In this document: in pieces, positions 1 through 10,138 of the stretch | Layout of the letters: the number at the start of each line of letters is the position of its first letter | Position numbering within the stretch: the stretch's first letter is position 1 | Assembly (NCBI GenBank): GCA_018302335.1 | Contig: JAGVZT010000024.1 | Coordinates: 1 to 47,707, forward strand | Source of the DNA: Candidatus Woesearchaeota archaeon | GTDB lineage: Archaea > Nanobdellota > Nanobdellia > Woesearchaeales > JAGVZT01 | Direction of reading: 5' to 3' | Length of the DNA: 47,707 nt | The notes under the pieces: generated by a model | Told to the model about the DNA's origin: nothing | The model's input: only the letters and a program-made list of their open reading frames with translations | The model's database searches: none | Position numbers and translations under genes: made by a program

Positions 1-71
1 TCGGTCGCACTGCGGAGAATATCCGGCATCCCGGCGAGACAACGCGGAAAGCGCGCGGCATTGCGGCCGGG
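1..71 (+). repeat. intergenic palindromic element copy 1 (may start outside window)
   Basis: tcggtcgcactgcggagaatatccggcatcccggcgagacaacgcggaaagcgcgcggcattgcggccggg. Confidence 0.85.
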
Positions 72-85
72 AAATCGTGTTGGCC

Positions 86-478
86 CTATTTCGTGCGCGC
101 GGAGTCCTTCGCGCGCTTGAAGCTCTCCGGGAGGTCGATGATGTACTTCCCCTCCTCCAGGCGGTAGATGAGGGGCTGCTTCTTGAAGAGGTTCACCAGG
201 TCGAGCTCGTAGCTGCCGGGATGGTGGACCCGGATAGATTCGAGGTCGAGCACGACAGGCTCCTCGGCCCTCTCCTCCTTCAGCCCGATGAGCTCGCGCA
301 CGTCCTTTTCTATCTGGACTTTCTGGTCGGTGGAGAGCTTTGCGGTGAGCTTCTTGCCTTCTTCGAGCTTGGCCTTGCTGATGAAGAAGAAGAGCTTTGC
401 CCCGCAGGCGCAGCCCTGCAGCACCGCCTTGGAACCGTCTCCATACATCTGTCCGCAACGGACGCACTGGTGGGGCAT
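86..478 (-). CDS. Zn-ribbon protein, DUF2072-like archaeal family
   Basis: 130 aa ORF with CxxC pairs (CVRCGQ, CACGAK); directly followed by DUF2073-like and Era-like GTPase genes, a recurrent archaeal neighbourhood. Confidence 0.75.
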   Translation of the reverse strand: MPHQCVRCGQMYGDGSKAVLQGCACGAKLFFFISKAKLEEGKKLTAKLSTDQKVQIEKDVRELIGLKEERAEEPVVLDLESIRVHHPGSYELDLVNLFKKQPLIYRLEEGKYIIDLPESFKRAKDSARTK

Positions 479-479
479 G

Positions 480-842
480 TTACTTCAGGTACAGCTGTAT
501 CTTGTCCGGGTCTTTTTTGATCTCCTTCACGATGGTCGCAGGGCCGATGATGGTGAAACCCTGCCGGTCGCCAAGCAGGAAGGTCACGACTCGCTCCTTG
601 AGCTTCCGGAAGAGGTCCGCGCTCTTTCCCCGCGGATACACCACCGCGAGTTCGATTCCCTTGAAGGTGCTGCTGATCTCCTCCATGGTGCGCTTGATGA
701 GCTCCGCCTCCTCCTTCCGGTGGAGCCTGCCCTCGAGCAGGACAATCTTCTCTTCCTTCACGATGCCCACAAGCATCGAAAGCCGCTCCTCGGTGCCGAG
801 CGACTCAATCTCCCCATAGGGCACGAATTGGAGGGTCAGCAT
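480..842 (-). CDS. DUF2073-like protein (GTPase-associated)
   Basis: 120 aa ORF MLTLQFVPYGEIESLGTEERL..., tightly linked to the GTPase gene. Confidence 0.7.
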   Translation of the reverse strand: MLTLQFVPYGEIESLGTEERLSMLVGIVKEEKIVLLEGRLHRKEEAELIKRTMEEISSTFKGIELAVVYPRGKSADLFRKLKERVVTFLLGDRQGFTIIGPATIVKEIKKDPDKIQLYLK

Positions 843-845
843 GGT

Positions 846-1478
846 TCATCCGGAGAGCTTGAACAGCGAATCGTAGAACGCCTCCATCCCCTGGCCGAAC
901 TTGGCGCTGATGCCCACGACGGGGTATTGGGGGAAGGCGTGCTCTATCTTCTTCATGTCCGACTTCTTGAGGTCGGTCTTGTTCGCGACGATGAGCACCG
1001 GGATGTCGCGCGCCGCGAGATTCCCGATGATGGTGATGTTCACCTGGGAGAACGGGTCCCTGGTGGCGTCGAGGACAATCATGACCGCATCCATCTCGTC
1101 CAGCCACTTGATGGCGTCAATCACACCCTTCGTGGCCTCCCTGGCGCGCTGCTTCGCCTCCTCCTCGGGCAGCCCTTCCTTGACGAACTCCTCGTAATCT
1201 ATCTTGGTGGCGATGCCTGGCGTGTCCACAAGGTTGAATACCAGCGTCTTCCCGTTGGACACCACCTTGACTTCCTCCTTGATCTGGATCTCCCGCGTCT
1301 CGTGGGCGATGTGGCTCACGCTGCCCATCTCCTCGCCCAGCCAGTCCTTGCAGATGCGATTGGCGAGGGTGGTCTTGCCGCCGTTCGGCGGGCCGTAGAG
1401 GCCCAGCTTGAAGTTCTTCTTCCTGCTGAAGAAGCTCCCGAACATCCGCTGGATGAGTTTCTGGAAGAAAGGTATCAT
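846..1478 (-). CDS. Era/Der-like GTPase
   Basis: P-loop GPPNGGKTT, DTPG, NKTD motifs. Start at 1478 (MIPFF) preferred because a TATA-like box (ggtataaatat, minus strand, about 1507-1517) lies just upstream; ATG at 1505 is an alternative. Confidence 0.8.
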   Translation of the reverse strand: MIPFFQKLIQRMFGSFFSRKKNFKLGLYGPPNGGKTTLANRICKDWLGEEMGSVSHIAHETREIQIKEEVKVVSNGKTLVFNLVDTPGIATKIDYEEFVKEGLPEEEAKQRAREATKGVIDAIKWLDEMDAVMIVLDATRDPFSQVNITIIGNLAARDIPVLIVANKTDLKKSDMKKIEHAFPQYPVVGISAKFGQGMEAFYDSLFKLSG

Positions 1479-1553
1479 GTCCCCCGTGGAGGCTGCCGCG
1501 CGCATGATATTTATACCTTTCGGTGAGGGAGCGCCGTGCAAAAGCGTGCGAAT

Positions 1554-1623
1554 CCCGGCCGCGATGCCGCCAAAGTCCCGCTCTGTCTCGCAGACATCAC
1601 GGAAGTTCTCAGCAGTTCGACCG
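1554..1623 (-). repeat. intergenic palindromic element copy 2
   Basis: Reverse complement CGGTCGAACTGCTGAGAACTTCCGTGATGTCTGCGAGACAGAGCGGGACTTTGGCGGCATCGCGGCCGGG. Confidence 0.85.
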
Positions 1624-1627
1624 CTCC

Positions 1628-2698
1628 TCATCTCCTCTTGTCGGCAAGCAGACGCTTCCGCTTCTCGCCGCCTCTCGCGGCCCTGACCAACCAGTCCGCC
1701 CGCACCAGTCCCGCGCCGAAGACATCGCGATACGCGTCGCTGCCGCTCCAGGGAAGGCGCTCGCAGTGGTCGCCGAGAAGCTCTTCGAGGGACGGCGTCC
1801 CGAGGGCGAGGGCGAGCGAGCCCGCGACATGCGGAGCGGCCATGCTGGTGCCGCTGAAGCTCTCATACCCGCCTGGGACACTGCTGGTTATCCCCACTCC
1901 CGGCGCCGATATGTCGTTGGTGCGCCAGATGTTGCTGAAATCCGCGTGCCTGCAGTCCCGGTCCACCGCCGCGACGGCGATGACGCTGTCTCCGAACGCG
2001 GCAGGGTAGTCCGCGCCCCGGCCGTCGTTGCCCGCTGCGGCGACGATATGCATGCCAGCCTCGTGGCAGCGCCTGCACATGGCCTCAAAGGCGCGACTCG
2101 CCTGAGAGGAGCCCAGGCTCAGGTTCGCGATATCAGCGCCTGCCTGCAGGGCCCACTCCAGCCCGGCGATGACGTCCGCCTCGCTCCCGGAGCCGTTGTC
2201 CCCGAGGACTTTCACCGCATAGAGGGTGCAGCCCGGGGCGACTCCGGTGGATTCTCCGGCGACGATGCCCGCGACGTGCGTCCCGTGGCCGTTCCGGTCC
2301 GTGGGCGGCCTATCGGGAGAGATGACGTTGTAGCCGAGCAGCTCCCCGAAGCGCAAGGCGAGTTCCGGGTGGTCGACGCTCACCCCCGTGTCGATGATGG
2401 CAACGCAGGCATGCTCTCCTCTCGAGAGCTGATGGGCCTCATGCGCACCGATACGGGCAAGGTTCCAGAGTGCTGATGGTGAGCGTGTGGTGGGATACGC
2501 GCGGACGAGGTGCGACAGGTCGACCGAACTGACCGAGGGCTGGCCGGCCAGCGCCTTCATGTCGCCCTTCTCGCACCTCACCGCGAGGTAGGGTATCTCC
2601 TCGTACACGTGCAGCAGGTCCGAGAAGGGAAGGAGCGCGTCGAGCGCATCCTCCAGATGCCGATAGCCGACAATGAGGTCCACGCTGTCACGAGGCAC
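1628..2698 (-). CDS. subtilisin-like serine protease (S8 family)
   Basis: Catalytic triad motifs DTGVSVDHPE, GHGTHVAGI, SGTSMAAPHVAG. Confidence 0.93.
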   Translation of the reverse strand: MPRDSVDLIVGYRHLEDALDALLPFSDLLHVYEEIPYLAVRCEKGDMKALAGQPSVSSVDLSHLVRAYPTTRSPSALWNLARIGAHEAHQLSRGEHACVAIIDTGVSVDHPELALRFGELLGYNVISPDRPPTDRNGHGTHVAGIVAGESTGVAPGCTLYAVKVLGDNGSGSEADVIAGLEWALQAGADIANLSLGSSQASRAFEAMCRRCHEAGMHIVAAAGNDGRGADYPAAFGDSVIAVAAVDRDCRHADFSNIWRTNDISAPGVGITSSVPGGYESFSGTSMAAPHVAGSLALALGTPSLEELLGDHCERLPWSGSDAYRDVFGAGLVRADWLVRAARGGEKRKRLLADKRR

Positions 2699-2762
2699 GC
2701 ATTCCGGCAGGAAGCTGGGTTCTTATTCTCTTGGGAGGAGAATCCGGAAGAAACCTGCTGCG

Positions 2763-3308
2763 CTACACAAGCCTTTCAATCTCTTCGTAGAGCTTCTCCA
2801 GTTCGCGCTCCATGGGAGAAAGCTGCCGGAGCGCCCCGATGAGTTCCATGTAGCGCGTCATGACATCGGCGGCGAGCTGGTCGCGGTCCGCGCTCTGCGG
2901 CAGGTTCCGGAGGCCTGTCCGCATCTCCACAAGCTGGTCGTTCACGATGGCGAAGCCCTGGGTAAGGTTCTCCACCAGCACGTCCTCGTTGCGGATGAGG
3001 AGGATGTCGTGCCCGGCCTGCGCCACCTCCTTGAGCTCGACGAGTATCTTCTCGCTCTCCTTCTGCAGCTTGTCCACGGTGCCGTAGAGCTTGGCGACGA
3101 GCTTCCCGAGGATGGTGCGGAACTCGGCATTTCCGGGATCCCTGGAAATGATCTCGCTCAGGTGCACGAGGCCGTCCGCCGGCCCCTTGCCGACGAGGTC
3201 GTTCCGTATCGCGATGAGGGCGCGAATCAGCTCGCTGGTGCGGCGCTCCACGTCCTTGATGTCCTTGTTCTTGACGCCGTCCTTGCCTATAAGGTCCTTG
3301 ATGCCCAT
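2763..3308 (-). CDS. hypothetical coiled-coil protein
   Basis: Internal ATG at 3308 in the long ORF gives a 181 aa acidic/helical protein MGIKDLIGKDGVKNKD...; slight overlap with the alaX-like gene. Confidence 0.65.
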   Translation of the reverse strand: MGIKDLIGKDGVKNKDIKDVERRTSELIRALIAIRNDLVGKGPADGLVHLSEIISRDPGNAEFRTILGKLVAKLYGTVDKLQKESEKILVELKEVAQAGHDILLIRNEDVLVENLTQGFAIVNDQLVEMRTGLRNLPQSADRDQLAADVMTRYMELIGALRQLSPMERELEKLYEEIERLV

Positions 3309-4483
3309 GCGAGCGCCTCTCTCAGCCGGGGGATGACCTCGGCCGTGCGGGATGCGGGGCAGCCGCCCATCGCAGAGCCGTCCCTGCCGCCGCCCTTGCC
3401 CCCCAAGGGGCCGAGGATGCCGAGGAGCATCCTCGGCGCGTCGATATTTAAATCCTTCGCCATGAGCAGGACCTGGCAGTTGTCCCCCTTCCGGTTGAGG
3501 AAGCATACCGTCACACCTGGTGCGAGCAGGGAATCGGCGCGCTCCACCAGCTGCTTCTGTTCTACGTCCTGCAGCTCTGCCCACACCAGGGTCATGCTGC
3601 CTATGGCCTCCTTGGTCACGGAACCCGCCTGCAGGCTCAGTGCGCGGACCCTTTCCGTGAGCCTTTCCAGCTCGGAGAGCATGGCATCTATGCGGCCAGC
3701 GAGCTGCGCCACCGGAATCCCGAGGCGTGCGGAAGCGTTGCGCGCCTCTCCGGCAGCGAGGAGCATCTCCGCGGTCGCATCGGCCGCGAAATCTATCCTC
3801 CAGGAGTCGCCCTCCTGGCCGAAGCCGAGGACATAGATGCTGCGCACCTCTCCGGTCGAGCGGCAGTGCGTCCCCATGCATGCCGAGAGGTCGAAATCCG
3901 CGACTTCCACGATGCGCAGCCGTTCCGCGGTGACGCGCTGCTCGTTGATACGGACCTGCGCTCTGCGAGGGAAGCGGCCGAACTCCTCGCGGGACATCTC
4001 GTGATGCGTGATGGCGCGGTCTTCCCAGATGATGGTGTTTGCGAGACGCTCGGCCGCAAGGACATCGCCCCATCCGAGCGAGTCTGCCCTGACGTAGAGC
4101 GAGGAGCGCTCCGGACCAAGGGATATCTTGACCAGCGAGAGTGACTTCGCGAGGGTGTTCTGCAGGGAACGGAAGAGGATGTGCTCCGCGGTGTGCATCC
4201 GGACAAGGCGCTGCCTGCGGTCCCGGGAGACGGAGAGATGCAGGGTCATTCCGGCCGCGATGGCGCCACGTTCAGTACGCAGTCTGTGCCAGATGGCATC
4301 GCCCTCCTTCCATACCTCGGTGACTTCGGCAGCGAAGCTTGCGCCTTCCACCCTCCCGAGGTCATGGGGCTGGCCTCCACCGCCAGGATAAAAATTCGTC
4401 CGCTCGAACCGCGCGGCATCCCCTTTGACCTCGGCGACGCGCGTGTCCAGCTCGTACAGGTCCGGCTCCTGCCAGGGCTCCAT
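3287..4483 (-). CDS. alanyl-tRNA editing protein (AlaX-like, with C-terminal DHHA1-like domain)
   Basis: ERTNFYPGGGGQPHDLG, HTAEHIL, CMGTHC editing motifs; GGKGGGRDGSAMGG DHHA1 motif; start MEPWQEP at 4483 just downstream of TATA-like cataaaag. Confidence 0.88.
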   Translation of the reverse strand: MEPWQEPDLYELDTRVAEVKGDAARFERTNFYPGGGGQPHDLGRVEGASFAAEVTEVWKEGDAIWHRLRTERGAIAAGMTLHLSVSRDRRQRLVRMHTAEHILFRSLQNTLAKSLSLVKISLGPERSSLYVRADSLGWGDVLAAERLANTIIWEDRAITHHEMSREEFGRFPRRAQVRINEQRVTAERLRIVEVADFDLSACMGTHCRSTGEVRSIYVLGFGQEGDSWRIDFAADATAEMLLAAGEARNASARLGIPVAQLAGRIDAMLSELERLTERVRALSLQAGSVTKEAIGSMTLVWAELQDVEQKQLVERADSLLAPGVTVCFLNRKGDNCQVLLMAKDLNIDAPRMLLGILGPLGGKGGGRDGSAMGGCPASRTAEVIPRLREALAWASRTL

Positions 4484-4542
4484 GCGGTGCGCTGGCAGAG
4501 GACCTCTTTTATGCTTTGCGGCAACTCCAGGGAAACGGAACC

Positions 4543-4608
4543 AGGCCGAGATGCGGGGGATTTCCGGCATGCGAGACAGCCCGGAACTCGTACGGCACTG
4601 CGGCCGGC
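4543..4608 (+). repeat. intergenic palindromic element copy 3
   Basis: ggccgagatgcgggggatttccggcatgcgagacagcccggaactcgtacggcactgcggccgg. Confidence 0.85.
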
Positions 4609-4678
4609 GGGATTTCCACCAGGCCGCCCGGCCAAACATTTAAAAACCTCTGCGCCTTCGCCCGGACGAGGTGTTCCC

Positions 4679-5080
4679 ATGGCAGTGATAGGGTTCAATT
4701 TCAGCAAGATGCTCGCAGAGAAGAAGTCGGCGCCGAAGGGAGAGCTCAAGGTCCAGATCAATCTCGCCATCAAGGATGTCGAGGAGGCGAACTTCGGCCT
4801 CGGCAAGACCAAGGAGCAGGGCCTGAAGTACAGCTTCGAGTTCACCACCAAGTACGTGCCTAACTTCGGAAGCATCGTCCTCACGGGAGAGGTGCTCGAC
4901 CTTCAGGACGAGAAAACCGTGAAAGCCGTGCTGAAGGAGTGGAAGGATACCAAGAAGCTGGATGACAAGCTCGTCTCCGGGGTGTACAACAGCGCCCTGC
5001 AGCGCTGCTCTGTCCAGGCGCTCATCCTCAGCAAGGAGATGGGCCTTCCCTCCCCCATTCCGCTGCTCCGGAAAGCGTAA
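4679..5080 (+). CDS. conserved hypothetical protein
   Basis: ATG at 4679 (MAVIGFNFSKML...), 133 aa; TATA-like catttaaaaac about 4637. Confidence 0.7.
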   Translation: MAVIGFNFSKMLAEKKSAPKGELKVQINLAIKDVEEANFGLGKTKEQGLKYSFEFTTKYVPNFGSIVLTGEVLDLQDEKTVKAVLKEWKDTKKLDDKLVSGVYNSALQRCSVQALILSKEMGLPSPIPLLRKA

Positions 5081-5120
5081 GGTTTATTAGCAGCCAAGGC
5101 GCCGGCTTCTCGGAGGTACC

Positions 5121-7400
5121 ATGGCAGGCGAAATCAAGCTCAAGGTCGCTGAAGCGATACAGGACGATGTCAACAAGGGCATCGTCCGCATCGACTCCAA
5201 TCTCATGCACCAGGTCGCCGTGCGCCCGGGCGATATCGTGGAGATAGAGGGTGACCGACCCACTGTCTCTATTGTCGACCGCGCGTATCCGGGCGATATC
5301 GGGCTCAACATCATCCGCATGGACGGCATCACGCGCAGGAACGCCAAGACCGGCATCGGCGAACTGGTGAAGATACGCAAAAGCCAGGTCAAGGAGGCGA
5401 AGAAGGTGGTCATCGCCCCTGCCGGGAAGGGCATCATCGTCAAGGCCCCCCCGGGGATGTTCAAGCAGGGCCTCCTTGGCCGCGCCGTCATGAAGGGCGA
5501 CATCGTCTCCCTGGGAGGCACTCGCACGAGACGGAACACCATGGCCCGCTCCCCGCTCTTCGGGGACATCTTCAATATCATCAACGAGGACATGCTCGGC
5601 ATAGGTTTCTCCGACATCAAGTTCATCGTCGCGGACACCCAGCCGCGGGAGGGCGGGGTCATCATCTCCGAGCTCACGGAGGTGGTGTTCAACCCCGAGG
5701 CCATCGAGGTCACCCAGGACAAGATTCTCGAGGTGACCTACGAGGATGTCGGCGGCCTCGAGGACGAAATCCAAAAAGTGCGCGAGATGGTGGAACTCCC
5801 GCTGAAGCACCCGGAGATCTTCGAGCGGCTGGGCATCGAGCCTCCAAAGGGAGTGCTGCTCCACGGTCCGCCCGGCACGGGCAAGACCCTGCTCGCCAAG
5901 GCGGTCGCCAACGAGACGAACTCCCACTTCATCCTCATCAACGGGCCGGAGATCATGAGCAAATATTACGGAGAGTCGGAGGAAAACCTCAGGAAGCGCT
6001 TCGAGGAGGCGGAGAAGAGCGCCCCGAGCATCATCTTCATCGACGAGGTCGACGCCATCGCGTCCAAGAGGGAGGAGTCCCACGGCGAAGTGGAGCGGCG
6101 CGTCGTTGCGCAGCTTCTCGCCCTCATGGACGGCCTCAAGACCCGCGGCAAGGTGGTCGTCATCGCCGCGACCAACATCCCGAACAGCCTCGACCCTGCG
6201 CTCCGCAGGCCGGGACGCTTCGACCGTGAGCTGGAAATCGGCGTTCCCGACAAGGACGGCAGGCTCAACATCCTGAAGATCCACACGCGCAACATGCCCC
6301 TGGAGAAGAACATCAACCTCAAGGAAATCGCCGCCATCACCTACGGCTTCGTGGGCGCGGACCTCGCCGCGCTCTGCAAGGAGGCCGCGATGATTGTGCT
6401 GCGACGCATCCTCCCATCGCTGAAACTCAAGGAAGAGGAACCCATCCCAAAGGAGCTCTTGGAGAAGCTCTACGTCAAGAAGAAGGACTTCCGGGACGCC
6501 CTCAAAGTCGTGCGGCCGAGCGCCATGCGCGAGGTCCTCGTGGAGGTCCCAAATGTGAAGTGGGAGGACGTCGGCGGCCTCGAGGAGGCAAAGCAGGAAC
6601 TCAAGGAGGCCGTGGAATGGCCCCTCAAGTTTCCCCAGGCGTTCACCCGCCTCGGCGTGCGGCCTCCGAGAGGCGTCCTCATCTATGGCGCTCCCGGCAC
6701 AGGGAAGACCATGCTCGCCAAGGCGGTCGCGACCGAGAGCGAGGCGAACTTCATCCTGGTCAAGGGCCCCGAGCTCCTGTCCAAATGGGTGGGCGAGTCC
6801 GAGAAGGCAGTGCGCAAGATTTTTGACAAGGCGCGGCAGACCGCGCCGACCATCATCTTCTTCGACGAGGTGGACTCTCTCGCGCCGAAGCGGGGCCTCA
6901 GCTCCGATGCGCATGTCACCGAGCGCGTGGTGAACCAGATACTCACCGAGATGGACGGCCTCATCGAGCTCCAGGATGTCGTGGTCATCGCCGCCACGAA
7001 CAGGCCGGACATGATGGACACCGCGCTCCTGCGCCCGGGGAGATTCGACCGCATCGTGCACATCCCCATACCCGACCTCGCGAGCAGGAAGCTCATCTTC
7101 CAGGTCCACCTCAAGGGCATGCCCCTGGGCAAGGACGTCGACGGAAAGGAGCTCGCGAACAAGACGGACAACTTCGTGGGCGCGGACATCGAGGCGGTGT
7201 GCCGCGAAGCGGCCATGCTCGCCCTGCGCGAGAACATCAAGGCAGAGATCGTCACCATGAAGCACTTCGAGAAGGCACTCGAGAAGGTCCCCGCGTCCGC
7301 GACTCCGGACATAGAGGAGACCTACGCGCAGTTCAAGAACAAGTTCCGCGCGGCGCGGGCGAAGGAGATGCAGGAGGAGAAACCCTTCTACATGGGGTGA
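5121..7400 (+). CDS. CDC48/VCP-family AAA+ ATPase
   Basis: 759 aa, N domain plus two AAA modules ([34 protein letters not shown]), Walker [17 protein letters not shown]. Confidence 0.97.
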   Translation: MAGEIKLKVAEAIQDDVNKGIVRIDSNLMHQVAVRPGDIVEIEGDRPTVSIVDRAYPGDIGLNIIRMDGITRRNAKTGIGELVKIRKSQVKEAKKVVIAPAGKGIIVKAPPGMFKQGLLGRAVMKGDIVSLGGTRTRRNTMARSPLFGDIFNIINEDMLGIGFSDIKFIVADTQPREGGVIISELTEVVFNPEAIEVTQDKILEVTYEDVGGLEDEIQKVREMVELPLKHPEIFERLGIEPPKGVLLHGPPGTGKTLLAKAVANETNSHFILINGPEIMSKYYGESEENLRKRFEEAEKSAPSIIFIDEVDAIASKREESHGEVERRVVAQLLALMDGLKTRGKVVVIAATNIPNSLDPALRRPGRFDRELEIGVPDKDGRLNILKIHTRNMPLEKNINLKEIAAITYGFVGADLAALCKEAAMIVLRRILPSLKLKEEEPIPKELLEKLYVKKKDFRDALKVVRPSAMREVLVEVPNVKWEDVGGLEEAKQELKEAVEWPLKFPQAFTRLGVRPPRGVLIYGAPGTGKTMLAKAVATESEANFILVKGPELLSKWVGESEKAVRKIFDKARQTAPTIIFFDEVDSLAPKRGLSSDAHVTERVVNQILTEMDGLIELQDVVVIAATNRPDMMDTALLRPGRFDRIVHIPIPDLASRKLIFQVHLKGMPLGKDVDGKELANKTDNFVGADIEAVCREAAMLALRENIKAEIVTMKHFEKALEKVPASATPDIEETYAQFKNKFRAARAKEMQEEKPFYMG

Positions 7401-7404
7401 GCAC

Positions 7405-7740
7405 GTGTTCGGCTTCGGGGGCAGGCGTGATGTGGTGCAGGATCTCCATCGCCTGTGGGACACCTATCGCGAGATTGTGAGCAAGCAGCACCATGTGCGC
7501 TCGGAGCTGGAGAAGGTGTATGTGCTTGAGCGGCGAGAGGCAGAACTCAAGGCGCACCTCGCCCGCATCCGGAGCATCGCGGACATGCAGACCGCGACCA
7601 ACGAAGCAAGGCGCATCCTGCAGGAAGAATACCACTTTGTTGCCCTCATAGAGCAGCACGCCCTGCGGTCCCGGCAGCGCATCGACGAGCAGCTCTCGCT
7701 CATCTCCCGGGTGAAGCGCGACCTCTCGCGGCACCGGTAA
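7405..7740 (+). CDS. hypothetical helical protein
   Basis: 111 aa ORF, GTG start, tightly packed between cdc48-like and Nif3-like genes. Confidence 0.6.
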   Translation: MFGFGGRRDVVQDLHRLWDTYREIVSKQHHVRSELEKVYVLERREAELKAHLARIRSIADMQTATNEARRILQEEYHFVALIEQHALRSRQRIDEQLSLISRVKRDLSRHR

Positions 7741-7741
7741 G

Positions 7742-8491
7742 ATGGCTGCGGATATCGCGTCCTATCTCGACCGGGAATTGCGGACCTCGTCATTCGAGGA
7801 CAGCAGCGTCAATGGCCTGCAGGTGGAATCCAGCGCTGTCGTCAAGCGCGTCGGATTCGCAGTCGACGCGTGTCTCGCGAGCATCTCGGCCGCTGCGGAG
7901 GCAAGGTGTCAGCTCCTCATCGTGCACCACGGCCTCTTCTGGAAGCCAGGCATGGCATCCTTGCGCGGAGTGGCGTACCGGAGAGTCCGCGCGCTGATGC
8001 GGAGCGATATCGCGCTCTACGCGTCGCACCTTCCCCTTGATGCGCATCCGCGCTATGGCAACAACGCAGCGCTCGCGAGGCTCCTCGGGCTGCGGGACCT
8101 GAAGCCGTTCGGCCGCCATGGCAATGCGTCCATCGGGGTACAGGGCATGGTGCGACCGGCCACCCTGCGTGACATCGCGAAGCGGCTGGACGCCGCGCTC
8201 AGCACGCGCAGCAGAATTTTCCCGGCCGCAATACCCGGCGTCAAGCGGATTGGTGTCATTTCCGGCTCCGGAGCCTCGTTCGTGGAGGAAGCGGCCGAGG
8301 AAGGGCTCGACCTGCTCGTCACCGGAGAGTTCAAGCACGGCGCGTTCCATGCCGCGAAGGAAGCAGGGGTCTCGGTCATCGCCGCTGGCCATTACGCGAC
8401 GGAGACGCTGGGAGTGAAGGCGCTCATGCCCGTCCTCACCCGGAAGTTTGGCGTGAAGACGGTCTTCCTCGACGCGCCGACGGGGCTCTAG
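7742..8491 (+). CDS. Nif3-like dinuclear metal centre hexameric protein
   Basis: LLIVHHGLFW, YASHLPLDAHPRYGNN, GEFKHG, AGHYATE motifs. Confidence 0.9.
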   Translation: MAADIASYLDRELRTSSFEDSSVNGLQVESSAVVKRVGFAVDACLASISAAAEARCQLLIVHHGLFWKPGMASLRGVAYRRVRALMRSDIALYASHLPLDAHPRYGNNAALARLLGLRDLKPFGRHGNASIGVQGMVRPATLRDIAKRLDAALSTRSRIFPAAIPGVKRIGVISGSGASFVEEAAEEGLDLLVTGEFKHGAFHAAKEAGVSVIAAGHYATETLGVKALMPVLTRKFGVKTVFLDAPTGL

Positions 8492-8542
8492 ACCGTCCCG
8501 GGATGGTTGGTTTTAAGAATAATCCCTCGCTCCTCGGCTGAC

Positions 8543-9655
8543 ATGCAGCTCCTCGACGAGCGCGGCACGCGCTTCCACGCCTCGGGCGGAAAAGTCGACT
8601 CGAAGCAGGCGGTGTTCTACAATCCTGCGATGCTGCACAACAGGGACATCAGCGTGCTGGTACTGAAGGCACTCATCGGACTGAAGCGCATCAGGACGCC
8701 GATGAGGATTTCGCTGCCCTTGGAGGCAAGCGGGATCAGGGGCATCCGGCTTTGGAAAGAATTCCCCGACAGCATCACTTCCCTGCGGATGAACGACGGC
8801 AGTCCGGCAGCGGCAGATGCAATGAAGAAGAATCTCGTGCTGAACGGCATCACGGACGCCCGCGTCACGGTACACAACGAGGAGGCATCGCGATTCCTCC
8901 TGGACAACCCTGCCGGATACGTCGACGTGGACCCTTTCGGCTTTCCGGGGCCTTTCCTCGACGCGGCGCTGCGCTCCATCTCGCGGGATGGCATCCTCGC
9001 CGTCACCGCGACGGACACGGCCGCGCTGTGCGGCACCGCGCCAGGCGCCTGCCTGCGGAAATACTGGAGTGTGCCCATGCGGAACTGGCTGATGCACGAG
9101 GCGGGGCTGCGGATACTCTCGCGGAAGGTTCAGCTCGTCGCGAGCCAGCACGACCGCGGCGCGTTCCCACTCTATTCCTACGCGGAGCGGCACTACATGC
9201 GTGCGTATTTCAGCGTGAGGAAGGGCCGCTCGCATGCGGACCGTGCCCTCGCCCGCCACGGCTCGCTCTTCTCCTGTCCGAAGTGCCTGCGCTTCCTCGC
9301 ATCCGGGGAGCCGGACACGAGGTCCTGCCACGGAGCCATGCGGCGCGCGGGACCCATGGATATGGGCCCGCTCTGGGACCGCGAGCTGGCCGAGCGCGTC
9401 TCCTCAATCAACGGATGGAAGGACCTCGACCGCCTTGTCGGAGTTGTCGCTGAGGAGAGCGCAGTCAATGCGGTCGGATTCCACGACCTGCATGCGCTGG
9501 TGAAGGCGCACGGCCTGAAGGTCATCCCGCGGAGCAGCGCAGTGCTCTCTGCGCTCAGGAAGGCCGGACATGAGGCCAGCCAGACGCACTTCACCGGGAA
9601 GGGTATCCGCACCACTGCACCGCTGGAAGAGGTGCTTCAGGCGCTGCGGGCCTGA
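8543..9655 (+). CDS. trm1: tRNA (guanine26-N2)-dimethyltransferase
   Basis: FYNPAMLHNRDISV, YVDVDPFGFPGPFLDAAL, VTATDTAALCGT motifs; start at 8543 after a TATA-like ggttttaagaat. Confidence 0.92.
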   Translation: MQLLDERGTRFHASGGKVDSKQAVFYNPAMLHNRDISVLVLKALIGLKRIRTPMRISLPLEASGIRGIRLWKEFPDSITSLRMNDGSPAAADAMKKNLVLNGITDARVTVHNEEASRFLLDNPAGYVDVDPFGFPGPFLDAALRSISRDGILAVTATDTAALCGTAPGACLRKYWSVPMRNWLMHEAGLRILSRKVQLVASQHDRGAFPLYSYAERHYMRAYFSVRKGRSHADRALARHGSLFSCPKCLRFLASGEPDTRSCHGAMRRAGPMDMGPLWDRELAERVSSINGWKDLDRLVGVVAEESAVNAVGFHDLHALVKAHGLKVIPRSSAVLSALRKAGHEASQTHFTGKGIRTTAPLEEVLQALRA

Positions 9656-10134
9656 ATCGTTAGCCTGGTCTGGATGGCCTGTACGATGCTCTCCACATCC
9701 TCTGAGGCATCGATGACCAGCGCCTCGGAGGACTCCTCCAGGGCATCAAATTGGCTCTGGAGCATCTCCGGCCGAAAATAATGCCCGGGCCTGCTGCGCA
9801 GCCTGTCGTAGAGGATGCCATACTCGCACCGGAGGTGGACGAAGGTGACATGCTTCCCGCCGAGTATCTCACGGTAGCTCCGCTTCAGGGCGGAGCACGC
9901 CATGATGAGCGATTGACCCCGTGCGAACTCCTCATCGATGATGCCGCGGAGCGCCCGGAGCCATGGCAGCCTGTCCTCGTCGGTCAGAGGAATCCCGCTT
10001 GCCATCTTTCTGATATTGGCCACAGGGTGGTACAGGTCCCCATCATGAAATGGCAGGCCGCTCGCTTTGGAGAGGGCTTGCCCCACGGTGGTCTTACCGG
10101 AGCCCGCGACCCCCATGAGGATGATGGCCCGCAC
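9637..10134 (-). CDS. gntK: gluconokinase-like kinase
   Basis: MRAIILMGVAGSGKTTVG, HDGDLYHP, MASGIPLTDEDRLPWL, ACSALKRSYREIL. Confidence 0.9.
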   Translation of the reverse strand: MRAIILMGVAGSGKTTVGQALSKASGLPFHDGDLYHPVANIRKMASGIPLTDEDRLPWLRALRGIIDEEFARGQSLIMACSALKRSYREILGGKHVTFVHLRCEYGILYDRLRSRPGHYFRPEMLQSQFDALEESSEALVIDASEDVESIVQAIQTRLTIQARSA

Positions 10135-10138
10135 GCGC

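Noticed and set aside
288-1526. 412-aa plus-strand ORF
   Set aside because: Antisense to the DUF2073-like and GTPase genes; His/Leu/Arg-rich shadow translation
5028-7463. 811-aa minus-strand ORF opposite the CDC48-like gene
   Set aside because: Shadow ORF of high-GC codon bias; low-complexity Leu/Val/Asp/Arg-rich translation with no recognisable domain, while the + strand encodes a clear AAA+ ATPase
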